Positions 1 through 8,470 of a stretch of DNA of 64,000 nt are shown here, piece after piece. The notes beneath the pieces are model-generated. The model saw only the letters and a program-made list of their open reading frames with translations, made no database searches and was not told the origin of the DNA. Numbering within the stretch: the stretch's first letter is position 1; every line of letters starts with the position of its first letter. The stretch covers positions 496,001 to 560,000 of the forward strand of contig NZ_RBWX01000008.1 in NCBI RefSeq assembly GCF_003634215.1. Reading direction: 5' to 3'. Source of the DNA: Sphingosinicella microcystinivorans (lineage in GTDB: Bacteria; Pseudomonadota; Alphaproteobacteria; Sphingomonadales; Sphingomonadaceae). Both the position numbers and the translations under genes were made by a program.

Positions 1-535
1 CTTCGTAGGCCGCGTGCGGCGCGCTGTCCGCCGAGAAATTCGCAAGGTCGACGCCGCGTCCGAACGGCGCCGTCGGGCCGATGCCTTTCGCGGCGAGCTG
101 CGCACGCAGGCTTGGCGTCGCGGCGAGAACGCTCTCGGCGGGGCCGTGGAACCAGCGCTCGTACCGCCAGAACCACGCAGCCGGAAGGCCGGTACGCGCG
201 GACACATAATCTGGGAAATGCGTGTGATAAGCGGTCGTGAACGGCAGTCCCGAGCGCAGACACCATCGCCTTGCGGCAAGACCCAGCATTCCTTCGGTGG
301 CGATATGGATGGCATCGGGGACGAAGGCGCGCAGCCGTTTCCCGACCTGGCCGGACGTTGCGAGCGCAAGCCGGATTTCTCCATAGCCCGGACAGGGCAG
401 CGAGGGCCACGCGTCAGGCGAAAGCACCAGAACCGTATGCCCGGCGCGCTCCAGCTCGCCGCGCACCATCTGAAGCGTGCGCACCACGCCGTTCACCTGC
501 GGTTCCCACGCATCGGTGACGATCGCTATGCGCAT
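1..535 (-). CDS. Glycosyltransferase family 4 protein, GDP-mannose-dependent mannosyltransferase-like (3' end cut by the window)
   Basis: The reading frame starts at the ATG complementary to 533-535 and stays open to base 1, so only the N-terminal part (about 178 residues) is visible. It opens with MRIAIVTDAWEPQVNGVVRT, the typical start of GT4 glycosyltransferases, where the QVNGV stretch forms part of the acceptor-side loop. Further on are HIATEGMLG, TAYHTHFPDY and a GRGVDL-type segment before the nucleotide-sugar half, which lies outside the window. The family includes the MgtA/PimB-like mannosyltransferases that decorate lipids at the cytoplasmic membrane. It begins 10 bases after the LpxH-like gene on the same strand, so the two are probably co-transcribed and both act on envelope lipids. 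The exact sugar donor is inference. Confidence 0.85.
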   Translation of the reverse strand, partial: MRIAIVTDAWEPQVNGVVRTLQMVRGELERAGHTVLVLSPDAWPSLPCPGYGEIRLALATSGQVGKRLRAFVPDAIHIATEGMLGLAARRWCLRSGLPFTTAYHTHFPDYVSARTGLPAAWFWRYERWFHGPAESVLAATPSLRAQLAAKGIGPTAPFGRGVDLANFSADSAPHAAYE

Positions 536-545
536 GGAAACGGGC

Positions 546-1397
546 TCAGGCCGCGTTTGCTTGCTGCATGGGAAGCACGCGCGCGTTCATCTCGTCGGCC
601 CAGTGCAGGATTTCCATCGTGCCGTTGAAGTGCTCGACAAGCGCGGTGCAACCCTCGACCCAGTCGCCGTCGTTGTAATAGACGACGTCGCCGAATTGCC
701 GTTCCTCGGCGGTGTGAATGTGCCCGCAGACGACACCGTCGAGCTGGCGGTCGCCAGCCGCCTTCGCGACGGCCTCCTCGAAGCGGCTGATGAACTCGAC
801 CGCATTCTTCACCTTGTGCTTGGCGTGCTTGGAAAGCGACCAATAGGGCATGCCGAACCGCGCGCGCACCTTGTTGACGACCGTGTTCAGCTTCATCAGC
901 ATTTCGTATGCAGCGTCGCCGAGGAACGCGAGCCAGCGCGCGTAGAGCACCACGGCGTCGAACTCGTCGCCGTGCAGCACGAGCAGGCGACGGCCGTCGG
1001 CGGTTTCGTGAATGGCTTTCGATCGAATCTCGACGCCCCCGAAGCTGAGCCCGGTGAACTGGCGGAACACCTCGTCGTGATTGCCCGGAATGTAGATGAC
1101 GCGCGTGCCGCGCTTGGCGCGCTTCAGCAGGCGCCAGACGATGTCGTTGTGCTTGGCGGGCCAGTACCAGCTCTTCTTCAGCCGCCACCCGTCGATGATA
1201 TCGCCGACGAGATAGAGCGTGTCGGAATCGACGCTGTCGAGGAAATCGATGAGCAGGTCGGCGTTGCAGCCGCGCGTGCCGAGGTGCACATCCGATATCC
1301 AGATCGTGCGGTAACGGCGGCGATCGCTCCTGCGCACTTCGGGTTCACTCGGCCGAAGCGACGCGACACGTTCGGCGAACTCGCCGGGCGCAAACAT
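546..1397 (-). CDS. LpxH-like metallophosphoesterase (UDP-2,3-diacylglucosamine diphosphatase family)
   Basis: This is a calcineurin-like phosphoesterase of about 283 residues. All metal-binding blocks are visible in order: DVHLG, GDIIDGW, GNHDE, HGDEFD and GHIHTAE. Family members hydrolyse UDP-2,3-diacylglucosamine in lipid A synthesis, but many alphaproteobacterial COG2908 paralogues have unproven substrates. An upstream in-frame GTG at 1415 would add six residues. I prefer the ATG at 1397 because GGAGG lies about 11 bases ahead of it. The gene leads directly into the glycosyltransferase 10 bases downstream. The class is secure and the substrate is inferred. Confidence 0.88.
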   Translation of the reverse strand: MFAPGEFAERVASLRPSEPEVRRSDRRRYRTIWISDVHLGTRGCNADLLIDFLDSVDSDTLYLVGDIIDGWRLKKSWYWPAKHNDIVWRLLKRAKRGTRVIYIPGNHDEVFRQFTGLSFGGVEIRSKAIHETADGRRLLVLHGDEFDAVVLYARWLAFLGDAAYEMLMKLNTVVNKVRARFGMPYWSLSKHAKHKVKNAVEFISRFEEAVAKAAGDRQLDGVVCGHIHTAEERQFGDVVYYNDGDWVEGCTALVEHFNGTMEILHWADEMNARVLPMQQANAA

Positions 1398-1512
1398 ATT
1401 CAAGTCGACCTCCACTGGCGGACGGCTGTTTGCGCGCCAGCGTATCGCGATGTTGCGTTACGGTTTGCAGGCCGAATTATGAAGGTTTTGCGCGAGTCGC
1501 GCTCGTACAATG

Positions 1513-2133
1513 TCAGGAATCGATGCGGATATGCCCCGCTAGACCTGCTACGCGCGCGAGCCATCCCTGCACGCGCGGGTAGCCTGTCAGGTCGAATGCG
1601 CCGCCTTCCTCGCAAACGTGCGTGTACGCATAGAGCGCAATATCGGCGAGGCTGAAGCTGTTCCCCACGAACCACTGGCGATGCGTCAGATGCTCGTCCA
1701 TCAGTTTCAGCGCCGCTTCGCCGCCTGCGCGCTTACTGTCGATCTGTGCGTGCTGCGCATCGGAGAGATTGTCGCGCCCGACGTAAGCGAGCCAGAAGCG
1801 CAGCGTCGCGATATTGGGCTCGTGGTTGTACTGTTCCCAGAACATCCAGCGCAGCATGTCCGCCTCGTCCCAGCGGTCGGCCGGGATCAATGCCGAGCCT
1901 TTGGCGAGGTAGAAGATCGCCGCGTTCGATTCCGGCAGGTAGCGCTCACCCACCTGGAGCACGGGCACCCGGCCGTTCGCGTTCACCGTGGAAAGATAGG
2001 CGGGTGTGCGCGTCTCGCCCTTGCGGATGTCGTAGAGCTTGCGCTCCAGCGGCAAGCCGAGGTGCGCCGCTGTCAGGCGGATCTTGTAGCAATTGCCCGA
2101 AACCGGGTCTTCATGCAGCGTCAGCCTGTCCAT
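1513..2133 (-). CDS. Glutathione S-transferase family protein
   Basis: The 206-residue protein has the usual two-domain GST size. The N-terminal thioredoxin-like half carries an SGNC segment near residues 12-15, where the glutathione-activating Ser or Cys normally sits, then the NANGRVPVLQ cis-proline loop and the LPESNAAIFYLA glutathione-binding turn. The C-terminal half is helical and contains FSLADIALYAYTH, the conserved N-capping box region. The start overlaps the end of the quinone oxidoreductase gene by 23 bases, so the two are translationally linked. Together they suggest detoxification of quinones or electrophiles. The substrate is not predictable. Confidence 0.9.
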   Translation of the reverse strand: MDRLTLHEDPVSGNCYKIRLTAAHLGLPLERKLYDIRKGETRTPAYLSTVNANGRVPVLQVGERYLPESNAAIFYLAKGSALIPADRWDEADMLRWMFWEQYNHEPNIATLRFWLAYVGRDNLSDAQHAQIDSKRAGGEAALKLMDEHLTHRQWFVGNSFSLADIALYAYTHVCEEGGAFDLTGYPRVQGWLARVAGLAGHIRIDS

Positions 2134-3133
2134 GCGCGATCTCCAGTACGACCTTGCCTACGTGTTCGCCGGATTCGAGATAACGATGCGCGTCCGCCGC
2201 GGCTTCCAGCGGGAAGACCCGGTCGACGACGGCCTTCAAGCCACCGCCCGCGAACAGCGGCCAGACATCGGCGGCGAGGCTGTCGGCAAGCAGCGATTTA
2301 TATTCGATGCTGCGCGGGCGCAGCATCGATCCCGTCAGGATCAGTCCCTTGCGCATGACCGCGCCGAGATCGAGCTCGCCGGTCTGGCCGCGCTGGAACG
2401 CAATCGACACATGACGCCCGCTTTCGCCAAGGCATTTGACGTTGCGCGCGAGATAATCGCCGCCCACCATGTCGAGCACGAGATTGACGCCTCGCCCGCC
2501 GGTGATCGCGGCAACCTCGGCAACGAAATCCTGCGCCTTGTAATCGATCGCGTGATCCGCGCCGAGCGCCAGCGCCGCCGCACATTTTTCCGCGCTGCCG
2601 CAGGTGACGATCGACGTGAGCCCGAACGCCTTGCAGAGCAAAATCGCGGTGACGCCGATACCGCTCGTGCCACCGTGGATCAGCGCGGTTTCGCCCGGGG
2701 CGCCGTAGCCGCGCTCGAAGAGGTTCGACCACACCGTGAAATACGTCTCCGGCAGGCTCGCCGCCTCGATGAGCGTCAGCCCTTCGGGCACCGGCAGGCA
2801 CTGGCCTTCGGGGACCGTGCAATACTGCGCATAGCCGCCACCCGCGACGAGCGCGCACACCTGCTGGCCGATCTGCAAACGCCCGGTTCCGCTGCCCAAA
2901 GCGACGATTTCGCCCGCGATCTCCAGCCCCGGTATCGAAGGTGCGCCCGGTGGCATCGGATACAGGCCGAGGCGCTGCAGCACGTCGGGCCGGTTCACGC
3001 CCGCCGCTGCGACCTTCACGAGCACTTCGCCGTCCTTCGGCACGGGGACGGGACGTTGGACGGGGACGAGCACTTCGGGGCCGCCGGGGCCTTCGGGGTC
3101 GATCGCGATCATGTCCACTGGAACCCCGGCCAT
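2111..3133 (-). CDS. NAD(P)H-quinone oxidoreductase, MDR superfamily (PIG3-like)
   Basis: The 340-residue protein belongs to the zinc-free medium-chain dehydrogenase/reductase group. The GroES-like N-domain contains AAGVNRPDVLQRLGLYP and PGLEIAGEIVALG. The Rossmann domain contains ALIHGGTSGIGVTAILL, the NADPH-binding motif, followed by GADHAIDY. These match the PIG3/QOR branch, which reduces quinones using NADPH in the cytoplasm. No structural zinc cysteines are seen. The gene is first of a two-gene unit with the GST and is divergent from the DUF1192 gene. Confidence 0.92.
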   Translation of the reverse strand: MAGVPVDMIAIDPEGPGGPEVLVPVQRPVPVPKDGEVLVKVAAAGVNRPDVLQRLGLYPMPPGAPSIPGLEIAGEIVALGSGTGRLQIGQQVCALVAGGGYAQYCTVPEGQCLPVPEGLTLIEAASLPETYFTVWSNLFERGYGAPGETALIHGGTSGIGVTAILLCKAFGLTSIVTCGSAEKCAAALALGADHAIDYKAQDFVAEVAAITGGRGVNLVLDMVGGDYLARNVKCLGESGRHVSIAFQRGQTGELDLGAVMRKGLILTGSMLRPRSIEYKSLLADSLAADVWPLFAGGGLKAVVDRVFPLEAAADAHRYLESGEHVGKVVLEIAHGQADAA

Positions 3134-3208
3134 GACGTCATCCTCCCCCTTGTTCGCGGCGCCCCTCTAGCGCAGATTGCGCGGCCATTCCAGACACGGG
3201 TTAACCCT

Positions 3209-3406
3209 ATGGACGACGATTTTCTGCCGAAAACGAAAGACGATCCGCTGACCCTGCTTACGCGGCAGGATCTCGATCCGCTGTCGCAGGACGAACTCAG
3301 GGCGCGCATCGCCGCGCTTGAAGCCGAGATCGGTCGAACGCGCGCCAAGCTCACCGCGGCGGGCAGCGTGAAATCCGCCGCTGACGCGCTTTTCGCACGA
3401 AAATAG
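3209..3406 (+). CDS. DUF1192 family protein
   Basis: This small acidic protein has 65 residues and starts MDDDFLPKTKDDPL. The following LTRQDLDPLSQDELRARIAALEAEI is the hallmark of DUF1192, a short alphaproteobacterial family with a C-terminal coiled-coil segment (here about residues 25-50) and no known function. The longer open frame upstream is antisense to the oxidoreductase gene, so I use the ATG at 3209. It sits between the divergent oxidoreductase gene and the acyl-CoA dehydrogenase pair. Confidence 0.85.
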   Translation: MDDDFLPKTKDDPLTLLTRQDLDPLSQDELRARIAALEAEIGRTRAKLTAAGSVKSAADALFARK

Positions 3407-3482
3407 ACGCCTCTCACAAGTCACGGGATGCGCGCGCCGCCTCAGCGGCACATGCTTCGCTCAACAACCGTGGGAGGGTTTC

Positions 3483-4577
3483 TTGAACTTCGATTTCTCG
3501 GACGACGCCAAGGCGCTACGCGAATCCGCGCGCCGCATGTTGAAGGAGAACGCAGGCCCCGACGCGGCGCGGCGCATCATGGACTCTGAAGCCGTGTATG
3601 ATGCAGCGCTGTGGCGGCAGGTCGTCGACCTCGGCCTCACCGCCGCGCGCGTGCCGGAGGCGCACGGCGGCGTCGGCCTGTCGCCCGAGGAAAGCTGCGT
3701 GCTCGCCGAGGAATTCGGCCGCAGCCTGGCGCCCGTCCCCTTCCTCTCGACGCTGCTCGTAACCGAGGCGCTGCTTCTTGCCGGGACCGAAGCGCAGCAG
3801 GCGAAATACCTGCCTGGCATCGCGGAAGGCAGCGTCATCGCCTGCTACGCATGGGGCGAAGGCGCGAATTCGCCCGCCGTGATCCCCGCGACACGCGCTG
3901 AGGGCGGCAGGCTCACGGGCACGAAGTCCCCGGTCGCAGACGCGCTCGCCGCGAGCCTCGCGGTCGTGACCACCGCAGGAGAGGACGGTCCGGCGCTCTG
4001 GCTCGTCGATCTGAAAGACGCCGCCGTCGCGCCCGCCGCGACGCTCGATCTCGTCCGCAAGCACGGCACGATCACGCTTGATGGCACCCCCGCCGAACCT
4101 CTGGGCACATCCGCAGACTACCAACGCTTCCTCGATCGCGCCGCCGTGATCCTTGCGTTCGAAGCGATCGGCACGGCGAGCGCCGCAATGGAAATGGCCG
4201 TCGGCTACGCGAAGGACCGCGTCGCCTTCGGCCAGCGCATCGGCCGCTATCAGGGCGTCAAGCACAAGTGCGCCGACATGTACATCAAGCTCGAACTCGC
4301 CCGCGCCCACGCGCTCTACGGTGCATGGGCGTTCGCGGCGGATGCCGACGAGCTGCGCCACGCCGCCGCCGCCGCGCGCGCCGCGAGCCTCGACGCCGTG
4401 CGCTTCACCGCCGAGGAGAATGTGCAGCTGCACGGCGGCATCGGCTTCACGTGGGAATCGAACTGCCAATTCTACTACCGCCGCGCCCGGCAGATCAGTG
4501 CCGCGCTCGGCAGCCGCGCGTTCTGGGCGGACCGGCTGGTGCGCGCGCTCGAACAGCGCAACCGCGCTGCCGCCTGA
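3483..4577 (+). CDS. Acyl-CoA dehydrogenase family protein (first of an adjacent pair)
   Basis: This 364-residue flavoprotein starts at a TTG preceded by GGGAGG at a good distance. It shows the acyl-CoA dehydrogenase fold: an N-terminal helical domain with VPEAHGGVGLSPEE, a middle beta domain, and a C-terminal helical domain with DRVAFGQRIGRYQGVKH and QLHGGIGFTWE. It is shorter and more divergent than the protein encoded 12 bases downstream. In actinobacteria and sphingomonads such paired genes often encode alpha2-beta2 heterotetrameric FadE enzymes that oxidise bulky side-chain thioesters such as steroid side chains. Heteromer formation is inferred from the pairing. Confidence 0.92.
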   Translation: MNFDFSDDAKALRESARRMLKENAGPDAARRIMDSEAVYDAALWRQVVDLGLTAARVPEAHGGVGLSPEESCVLAEEFGRSLAPVPFLSTLLVTEALLLAGTEAQQAKYLPGIAEGSVIACYAWGEGANSPAVIPATRAEGGRLTGTKSPVADALAASLAVVTTAGEDGPALWLVDLKDAAVAPAATLDLVRKHGTITLDGTPAEPLGTSADYQRFLDRAAVILAFEAIGTASAAMEMAVGYAKDRVAFGQRIGRYQGVKHKCADMYIKLELARAHALYGAWAFAADADELRHAAAAARAASLDAVRFTAEENVQLHGGIGFTWESNCQFYYRRARQISAALGSRAFWADRLVRALEQRNRAAA

Positions 4578-4589
4578 GGGAGACAAGAC

Positions 4590-5807
4590 ATGGATTTCAA
4601 CGACACCCCGCAGGAAGCCGAATACCGTGCCAAGGTCCGCGCCTGGATCGCCGAGGCGGCGAAGGAATACGAAGGCCTGCCCGAACCGAAATCGCAGGAC
4701 GAGTTCGTCGCCCGCCAGAAAAGCTGGCAGAAAAAGAAATACGAAGCCGGCTACGCAGGCCTCACCTGGCCCAAGGCGTTCGGCGGGCAGGGCCTCGGGC
4801 CGATGAACGCGATCATCTTCGGGCAGGAAGAGGCGAAATCCGCCGCGCCGACCGGCCTCTATTCGATCGGTCTCGGCATGTGCATCCCCACGGTGTTCAC
4901 GCACGGCCCGAAGGAAGCGATCGAACGCTTCGTGCCGAAGGCGCTGGAGGGGAGCGAAATCTGGTGCCAGCTGTTCTCCGAGCCCATCGCCGGCTCCGAC
5001 CTCGCAGGCATCCGCACCAAGGCGGTGCGCGACGGGGACGACTGGATCATCACCGGCCAGAAGGTGTGGACGACCTTCGCGCACCTTTCGGACTACGGCA
5101 TCATCGTCACCCGCACCGATCCGTCCGCGCCCAAGCACAAGGGCCTCACCATGTTCATCGTGGACATGCACGCGCCGGGCGTCGACGCGCGGCCGCTCAA
5201 ACAAATGTCGGGCGGCGCGGACTTCAACGAAGTGTTCTTCGATAGCGTGCGCGTACCCGACGCATGGCGCATCGGCGCGGTCGGCGACGGCTGGAAGGCC
5301 GGGCTCACCACGCTGATGAACGAGCGCCTCGCGGTCGGCGGCAAGCCGCGCAATTCGCCCGGCTGGCGCACGCTGATGGAGCTTGCGAAGGGCATCGACA
5401 CCGAACAGGGCCCCGCGATCGAACGCATGGACGTCCGCGCCCGCATCGCCGACACCTACATCAGCGATGAGGGCGTGAAGCTCACGCAGATGCGCGCGCT
5501 TTCCGCGCTTTCGCAGGGCAAGACGCCGGGCGCGGAGCAATCGATCTCCAAGGTCGTCGTCGCGAAAACCATGCAGGACATGGCGGCCTTCGCGCTCGAT
5601 CTGTCCGAAAGCGCAGGCTTCGCGGCGGGCGAAAAGGACAGCGACCTGCAGCGCCTGCAGGGCGCCTACATGTGGTCCGCGGGCCTCCGCATCGCGGGCG
5701 GCACCGACGAGATCCTGCGCAACATCATCGCCGAGCGCGTGCTTGGCCTGCCGGGCGATTTGCGGCCCGACAAGGACACACCTTTCAACGAGATCGTGCC
5801 GCTATAG
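4590..5807 (+). CDS. Acyl-CoA dehydrogenase family protein (second of the pair)
   Basis: The 405-residue protein begins MDFNDTPQEAEYRAKVRAW and follows the first dehydrogenase by 12 bases behind GAGGGAGA. Visible motifs are LTWPKAFGGQG (N-domain), CQLFSEPIAGSDLAG (FAD/acyl site), KVWTTFAHLSDYGI, and GGTDEILRNIIAERVLGLP near the C-terminus. The length and C-terminal tail fit the FadE subfamily used for branched or cyclic acyl-CoA substrates. It probably forms the larger subunit with the upstream product. The electron acceptor would be ETF, which is not encoded here. Confidence 0.93.
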   Translation: MDFNDTPQEAEYRAKVRAWIAEAAKEYEGLPEPKSQDEFVARQKSWQKKKYEAGYAGLTWPKAFGGQGLGPMNAIIFGQEEAKSAAPTGLYSIGLGMCIPTVFTHGPKEAIERFVPKALEGSEIWCQLFSEPIAGSDLAGIRTKAVRDGDDWIITGQKVWTTFAHLSDYGIIVTRTDPSAPKHKGLTMFIVDMHAPGVDARPLKQMSGGADFNEVFFDSVRVPDAWRIGAVGDGWKAGLTTLMNERLAVGGKPRNSPGWRTLMELAKGIDTEQGPAIERMDVRARIADTYISDEGVKLTQMRALSALSQGKTPGAEQSISKVVVAKTMQDMAAFALDLSESAGFAAGEKDSDLQRLQGAYMWSAGLRIAGGTDEILRNIIAERVLGLPGDLRPDKDTPFNEIVPL

Positions 5808-5819
5808 GGCGTCTGCCCT

Positions 5820-5843
5820 TGGCAGCGGCGCTTCGCGCTGCCA
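5820..5843. other. Inverted repeat just upstream of the MBL hydrolase start
   Basis: TGGCAGCG and CGCTGCCA are perfect inverted arms around an eight-base loop. They lie between the dehydrogenase stop at 5807 and the ATG at 5854. No T-run follows, so it is not a classic terminator. It could act as an mRNA stability hairpin or mask the ribosome site. The sequence supports the fold only. Confidence 0.4.
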
Positions 5844-5853
5844 CATGGGAACA

Positions 5854-6744
5854 ATGGACATCAAGGCCGCGATCGAAGCCGCACCCTATGGCGCAAGCGA
5901 GCGTATATCGCCGCTCGTCCGCCGCGTGCTTGCGCGGAATCCGAGTCCGTTCACCTTCCTCGGCACCGGCACCTATATCGTGGGGAGCGGCAAGGTCGCC
6001 GTGATCGACCCCGGCCCGGACGAGGACGCGCATCTGGACGCCATCCTCGCCGCCACAGCGGGCGAGACGATCAGCCACCTCTTCATCACCCACACGCACC
6101 GCGATCACAGCCCGCTCGCCGTACGGCTGAAGGCGCTGAGCGGCGCCGAGGTCGTGGGCTGCGCGCCGCTGGTGCTGGAAGACGACGGCCCCCGCACCGA
6201 CGCCGCCTTCGACAGCACCTACACCCCCGACCGTGTGCTCGCGCACGGCGAGGTCGTGCCCGGCGGCACATGGGCGGACGGCGGCTGGACGATGGAGGCC
6301 GTGCACACCCCCGGCCACACATCGAACCACCTGTGCTTCGCGCTTCACGAGGAAAAGGCGCTGTTCACCGGCGACCATGTGATGGGCTGGTCGACAAGCG
6401 TCGTGACGCCGCCGGATGGCGACATGAGCGACTACATGGCCAGCCTGAAGCTGCTGCAGGGCCGCGACGACCGCATCTATTACCCGACGCACGGTGAGCC
6501 CGTTACCGAGCCGCAGCGGCTGGTACGCGGCTACATCGCGCACCGCCGCCAGCGCGAGGGCCAGATTCTGCGTCTGCTCGACGGCGGTCCGAAGGCGATC
6601 CCCGATCTCGTGGCCAGCATGTACGCCGCAGTCGACCCCAGGCTGCATCCGGCAGCGGGCCGATCGGTCCTCGCCCACCTCATCGACCTTCAGGCGCGCG
6701 GCGTGGTAAACGCGGACGGAGATGTGTGGGAGAAGGTCGCGTGA
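5854..6744 (+). CDS. MBL fold metallo-hydrolase (LACTB2-like)
   Basis: The protein has about 296 residues. It carries the metallo-beta-lactamase signature THTHRDHS (HxHxDH), then TPGHTSNH, GDHVMGW and PTHGEP, all metal ligands in the expected order. The C-terminal part (GRSVLAHLIDLQARG) resembles the winged-helix tail of LACTB2/glyoxalase-II-like enzymes, some of which are RNases and others thioesterases. Starts at 5845 and 5854 are both possible; I chose the second, MDIKAAIE. The stop overlaps the next gene's GTG, so the two are co-translated. The substrate is unknown. Confidence 0.9.
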   Translation: MDIKAAIEAAPYGASERISPLVRRVLARNPSPFTFLGTGTYIVGSGKVAVIDPGPDEDAHLDAILAATAGETISHLFITHTHRDHSPLAVRLKALSGAEVVGCAPLVLEDDGPRTDAAFDSTYTPDRVLAHGEVVPGGTWADGGWTMEAVHTPGHTSNHLCFALHEEKALFTGDHVMGWSTSVVTPPDGDMSDYMASLKLLQGRDDRIYYPTHGEPVTEPQRLVRGYIAHRRQREGQILRLLDGGPKAIPDLVASMYAAVDPRLHPAAGRSVLAHLIDLQARGVVNADGDVWEKVA

Positions 6745-7352
6745 AAACCGTTCTGACGCTCCTCGCCGGGCTGCTGCTCGGCGCGCTCGCAGCGTGGTTC
6801 TTGGGTCGCGACAAAGTGAAGCCGGTGGATGCGCAGTCCATCGCCGCCGCCAGCCTTGATGCGATCCGCGCACAGAACAAGCTGACCGTGTTCGCCGGGC
6901 GCTTCACGGTGACGGTTTCGACGCGCGTGGAAAAGCTGGGCCTTTCGGCGGAAAAGACGCTGATCGTGCCCGCCACGGTGCGTTACGATATCGATTATTC
7001 GAAGCTCGGTCGCGACGACATCGTTTGGGACGAAGGTTCGCGCGTGATGACGGTGCGACTGCCCGACATCCAGCTCGACGAACCGCAGGTCGACATGGCG
7101 AACATCCGCGAATACAGCGGCGGCACGATCCTGATGGCGCTCGGCAATGCCGAGGAGGTCATCGACGCCGCCAACCGGAGCAAGATCAGGACGGCCGTGC
7201 TCAAGGAGGCCGACACCACTCTTGTGAGAGAGCTTGCGCGCAGTTCGGCACGCACCGCCGTCGAGCGCGGCTTTGCATTGCCGCTCGCGGCGGCAGGAAT
7301 CGATGCCCGCGTCATTGTCCGCTTCCCGGACGAGAGCGGCTACGCACTATAG
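6741..7352 (+). CDS. DUF4230 domain-containing protein
   Basis: The GTG at 6741 overlaps the upstream stop and is preceded by GGGAGAAGG, giving a 203-residue product. One N-terminal membrane anchor (VLTLLAGLLLGALAAWFLG) is followed by an extracytoplasmic beta-rich domain with YDIDYSKLGRDDIVWDE and RLPDIQLDEPQVD, typical of DUF4230. The C-terminal half is helical. Function is unknown in the family. Here it lies between an MBL hydrolase and nadA. Confidence 0.82.
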   Translation: MKTVLTLLAGLLLGALAAWFLGRDKVKPVDAQSIAAASLDAIRAQNKLTVFAGRFTVTVSTRVEKLGLSAEKTLIVPATVRYDIDYSKLGRDDIVWDEGSRVMTVRLPDIQLDEPQVDMANIREYSGGTILMALGNAEEVIDAANRSKIRTAVLKEADTTLVRELARSSARTAVERGFALPLAAAGIDARVIVRFPDESGYAL

Positions 7353-7376
7353 AAGAACCCCAGGAGTATCGACGAC

Positions 7377-8381
7377 ATGGACGCACGCCGCGCCAACCTG
7401 CCCAAGGGCAAGGATCTTTTGAGCGAAATCGACCGCCTGAAGCGGGAACGCAACGCCGTGATCCTCGCGCATTATTATCAGGAAGCCGCGATCCAGGACA
7501 TTGCGGACTTCGTGGGCGACAGCCTCGACCTTTCGCGCAAGGCCGCGGACACGGACGCGGACGTCATCGCCTTCTGCGGCGTGCGCTTCATGGCGGAAAC
7601 CGCGAAGATTCTCTCCCCGCAGAAGACCGTGATCCTGCCGGACATGGACGCGGGATGCAGCCTTGAAGATTCCTGCCCGCCCGAGCAGTTCAAGCGTTTC
7701 CGCGAGGCGAACCCCGATCACATCGCGCTCACCTACATCAACTGCTCAGCGGCGGTGAAAGCGCTCTCCGACATCATCGTCACCTCGTCCTCGGCCGAGA
7801 AGATCATCAGCCAGCTTCCGAAGGACCAGAAGATCATCTTCGGGCCGGACCGGCACCTCGGCGGCTATCTTTCGCGCAAATTTGGCCGCGAGATGCTGCT
7901 GTGGCCGGGCGCGTGCATCGTGCACGAGGCGTTCAGCGAAAAGGAACTGCTGAAGCTGAAGGCGCAGCACCCGGACGCGCCCGTCGCCGCGCACCCTGAA
8001 TGCCCCGGCAACATCCTCGACCACGCCGATCTCGTCGGCTCGACAAGCGCGATCCTGAAATTCGCACTCGAAAGCCCGGCGGAAACGATCATCGTCGTCA
8101 CCGAGCCCCATATCATCCACCAGATGGAAAAGGCCGCCCCGCACAAGACCTTCATCGGTGCGCCGGGCGCAGACGGAAACTGCAGCTGCAACAACTGCCC
8201 GTTCATGGCGCTCAACACGATGGAAAAACTCTACCTCGCACTGCGCGACCTCAAGCCGGTGATCGAGATGGACGAGGACATCCGCACGAAGGCCCTGAAG
8301 CCGTTGGAACGAATGCTCGCGATGGCCTCTTCCACCGTCGGCCAGGGCGACATTTCGAGCGTGCGCGTCACGGGGGACTAA
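7377..8381 (+). CDS. nadA: Quinolinate synthase NadA
   Basis: This 334-residue enzyme condenses iminoaspartate with dihydroxyacetone phosphate to give quinolinate in NAD synthesis. Three cysteines that bind the 4Fe-4S cluster are seen in [18 protein letters not shown] and the CSCNNCPFM block. [20 protein letters not shown] marks the substrate-binding N-terminal domain, and [11 protein letters not shown] and MEKAAPHK follow as expected. nadC is encoded about 4 kb downstream with two unrelated genes in between, and no nadB is present in the window. Confidence 0.97.
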   Translation: MDARRANLPKGKDLLSEIDRLKRERNAVILAHYYQEAAIQDIADFVGDSLDLSRKAADTDADVIAFCGVRFMAETAKILSPQKTVILPDMDAGCSLEDSCPPEQFKRFREANPDHIALTYINCSAAVKALSDIIVTSSSAEKIISQLPKDQKIIFGPDRHLGGYLSRKFGREMLLWPGACIVHEAFSEKELLKLKAQHPDAPVAAHPECPGNILDHADLVGSTSAILKFALESPAETIIVVTEPHIIHQMEKAAPHKTFIGAPGADGNCSCNNCPFMALNTMEKLYLALRDLKPVIEMDEDIRTKALKPLERMLAMASSTVGQGDISSVRVTGD

Positions 8382-8470
8382 CGCCCCATCGGCCTTGCAA
8401 CGTTTGAGAGCGTGAAACGCTTCTGCCGTTAAGACGATATTGGAACCTTCCCAATATTGATCGCAGAAGC

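Noticed and set aside
3516-5540. Minus-strand 674-codon frame across the dehydrogenase pair
   Set aside because: Composition is Arg/Ala/Val-rich with no domain, and the opposite strand encodes two clear acyl-CoA dehydrogenases.
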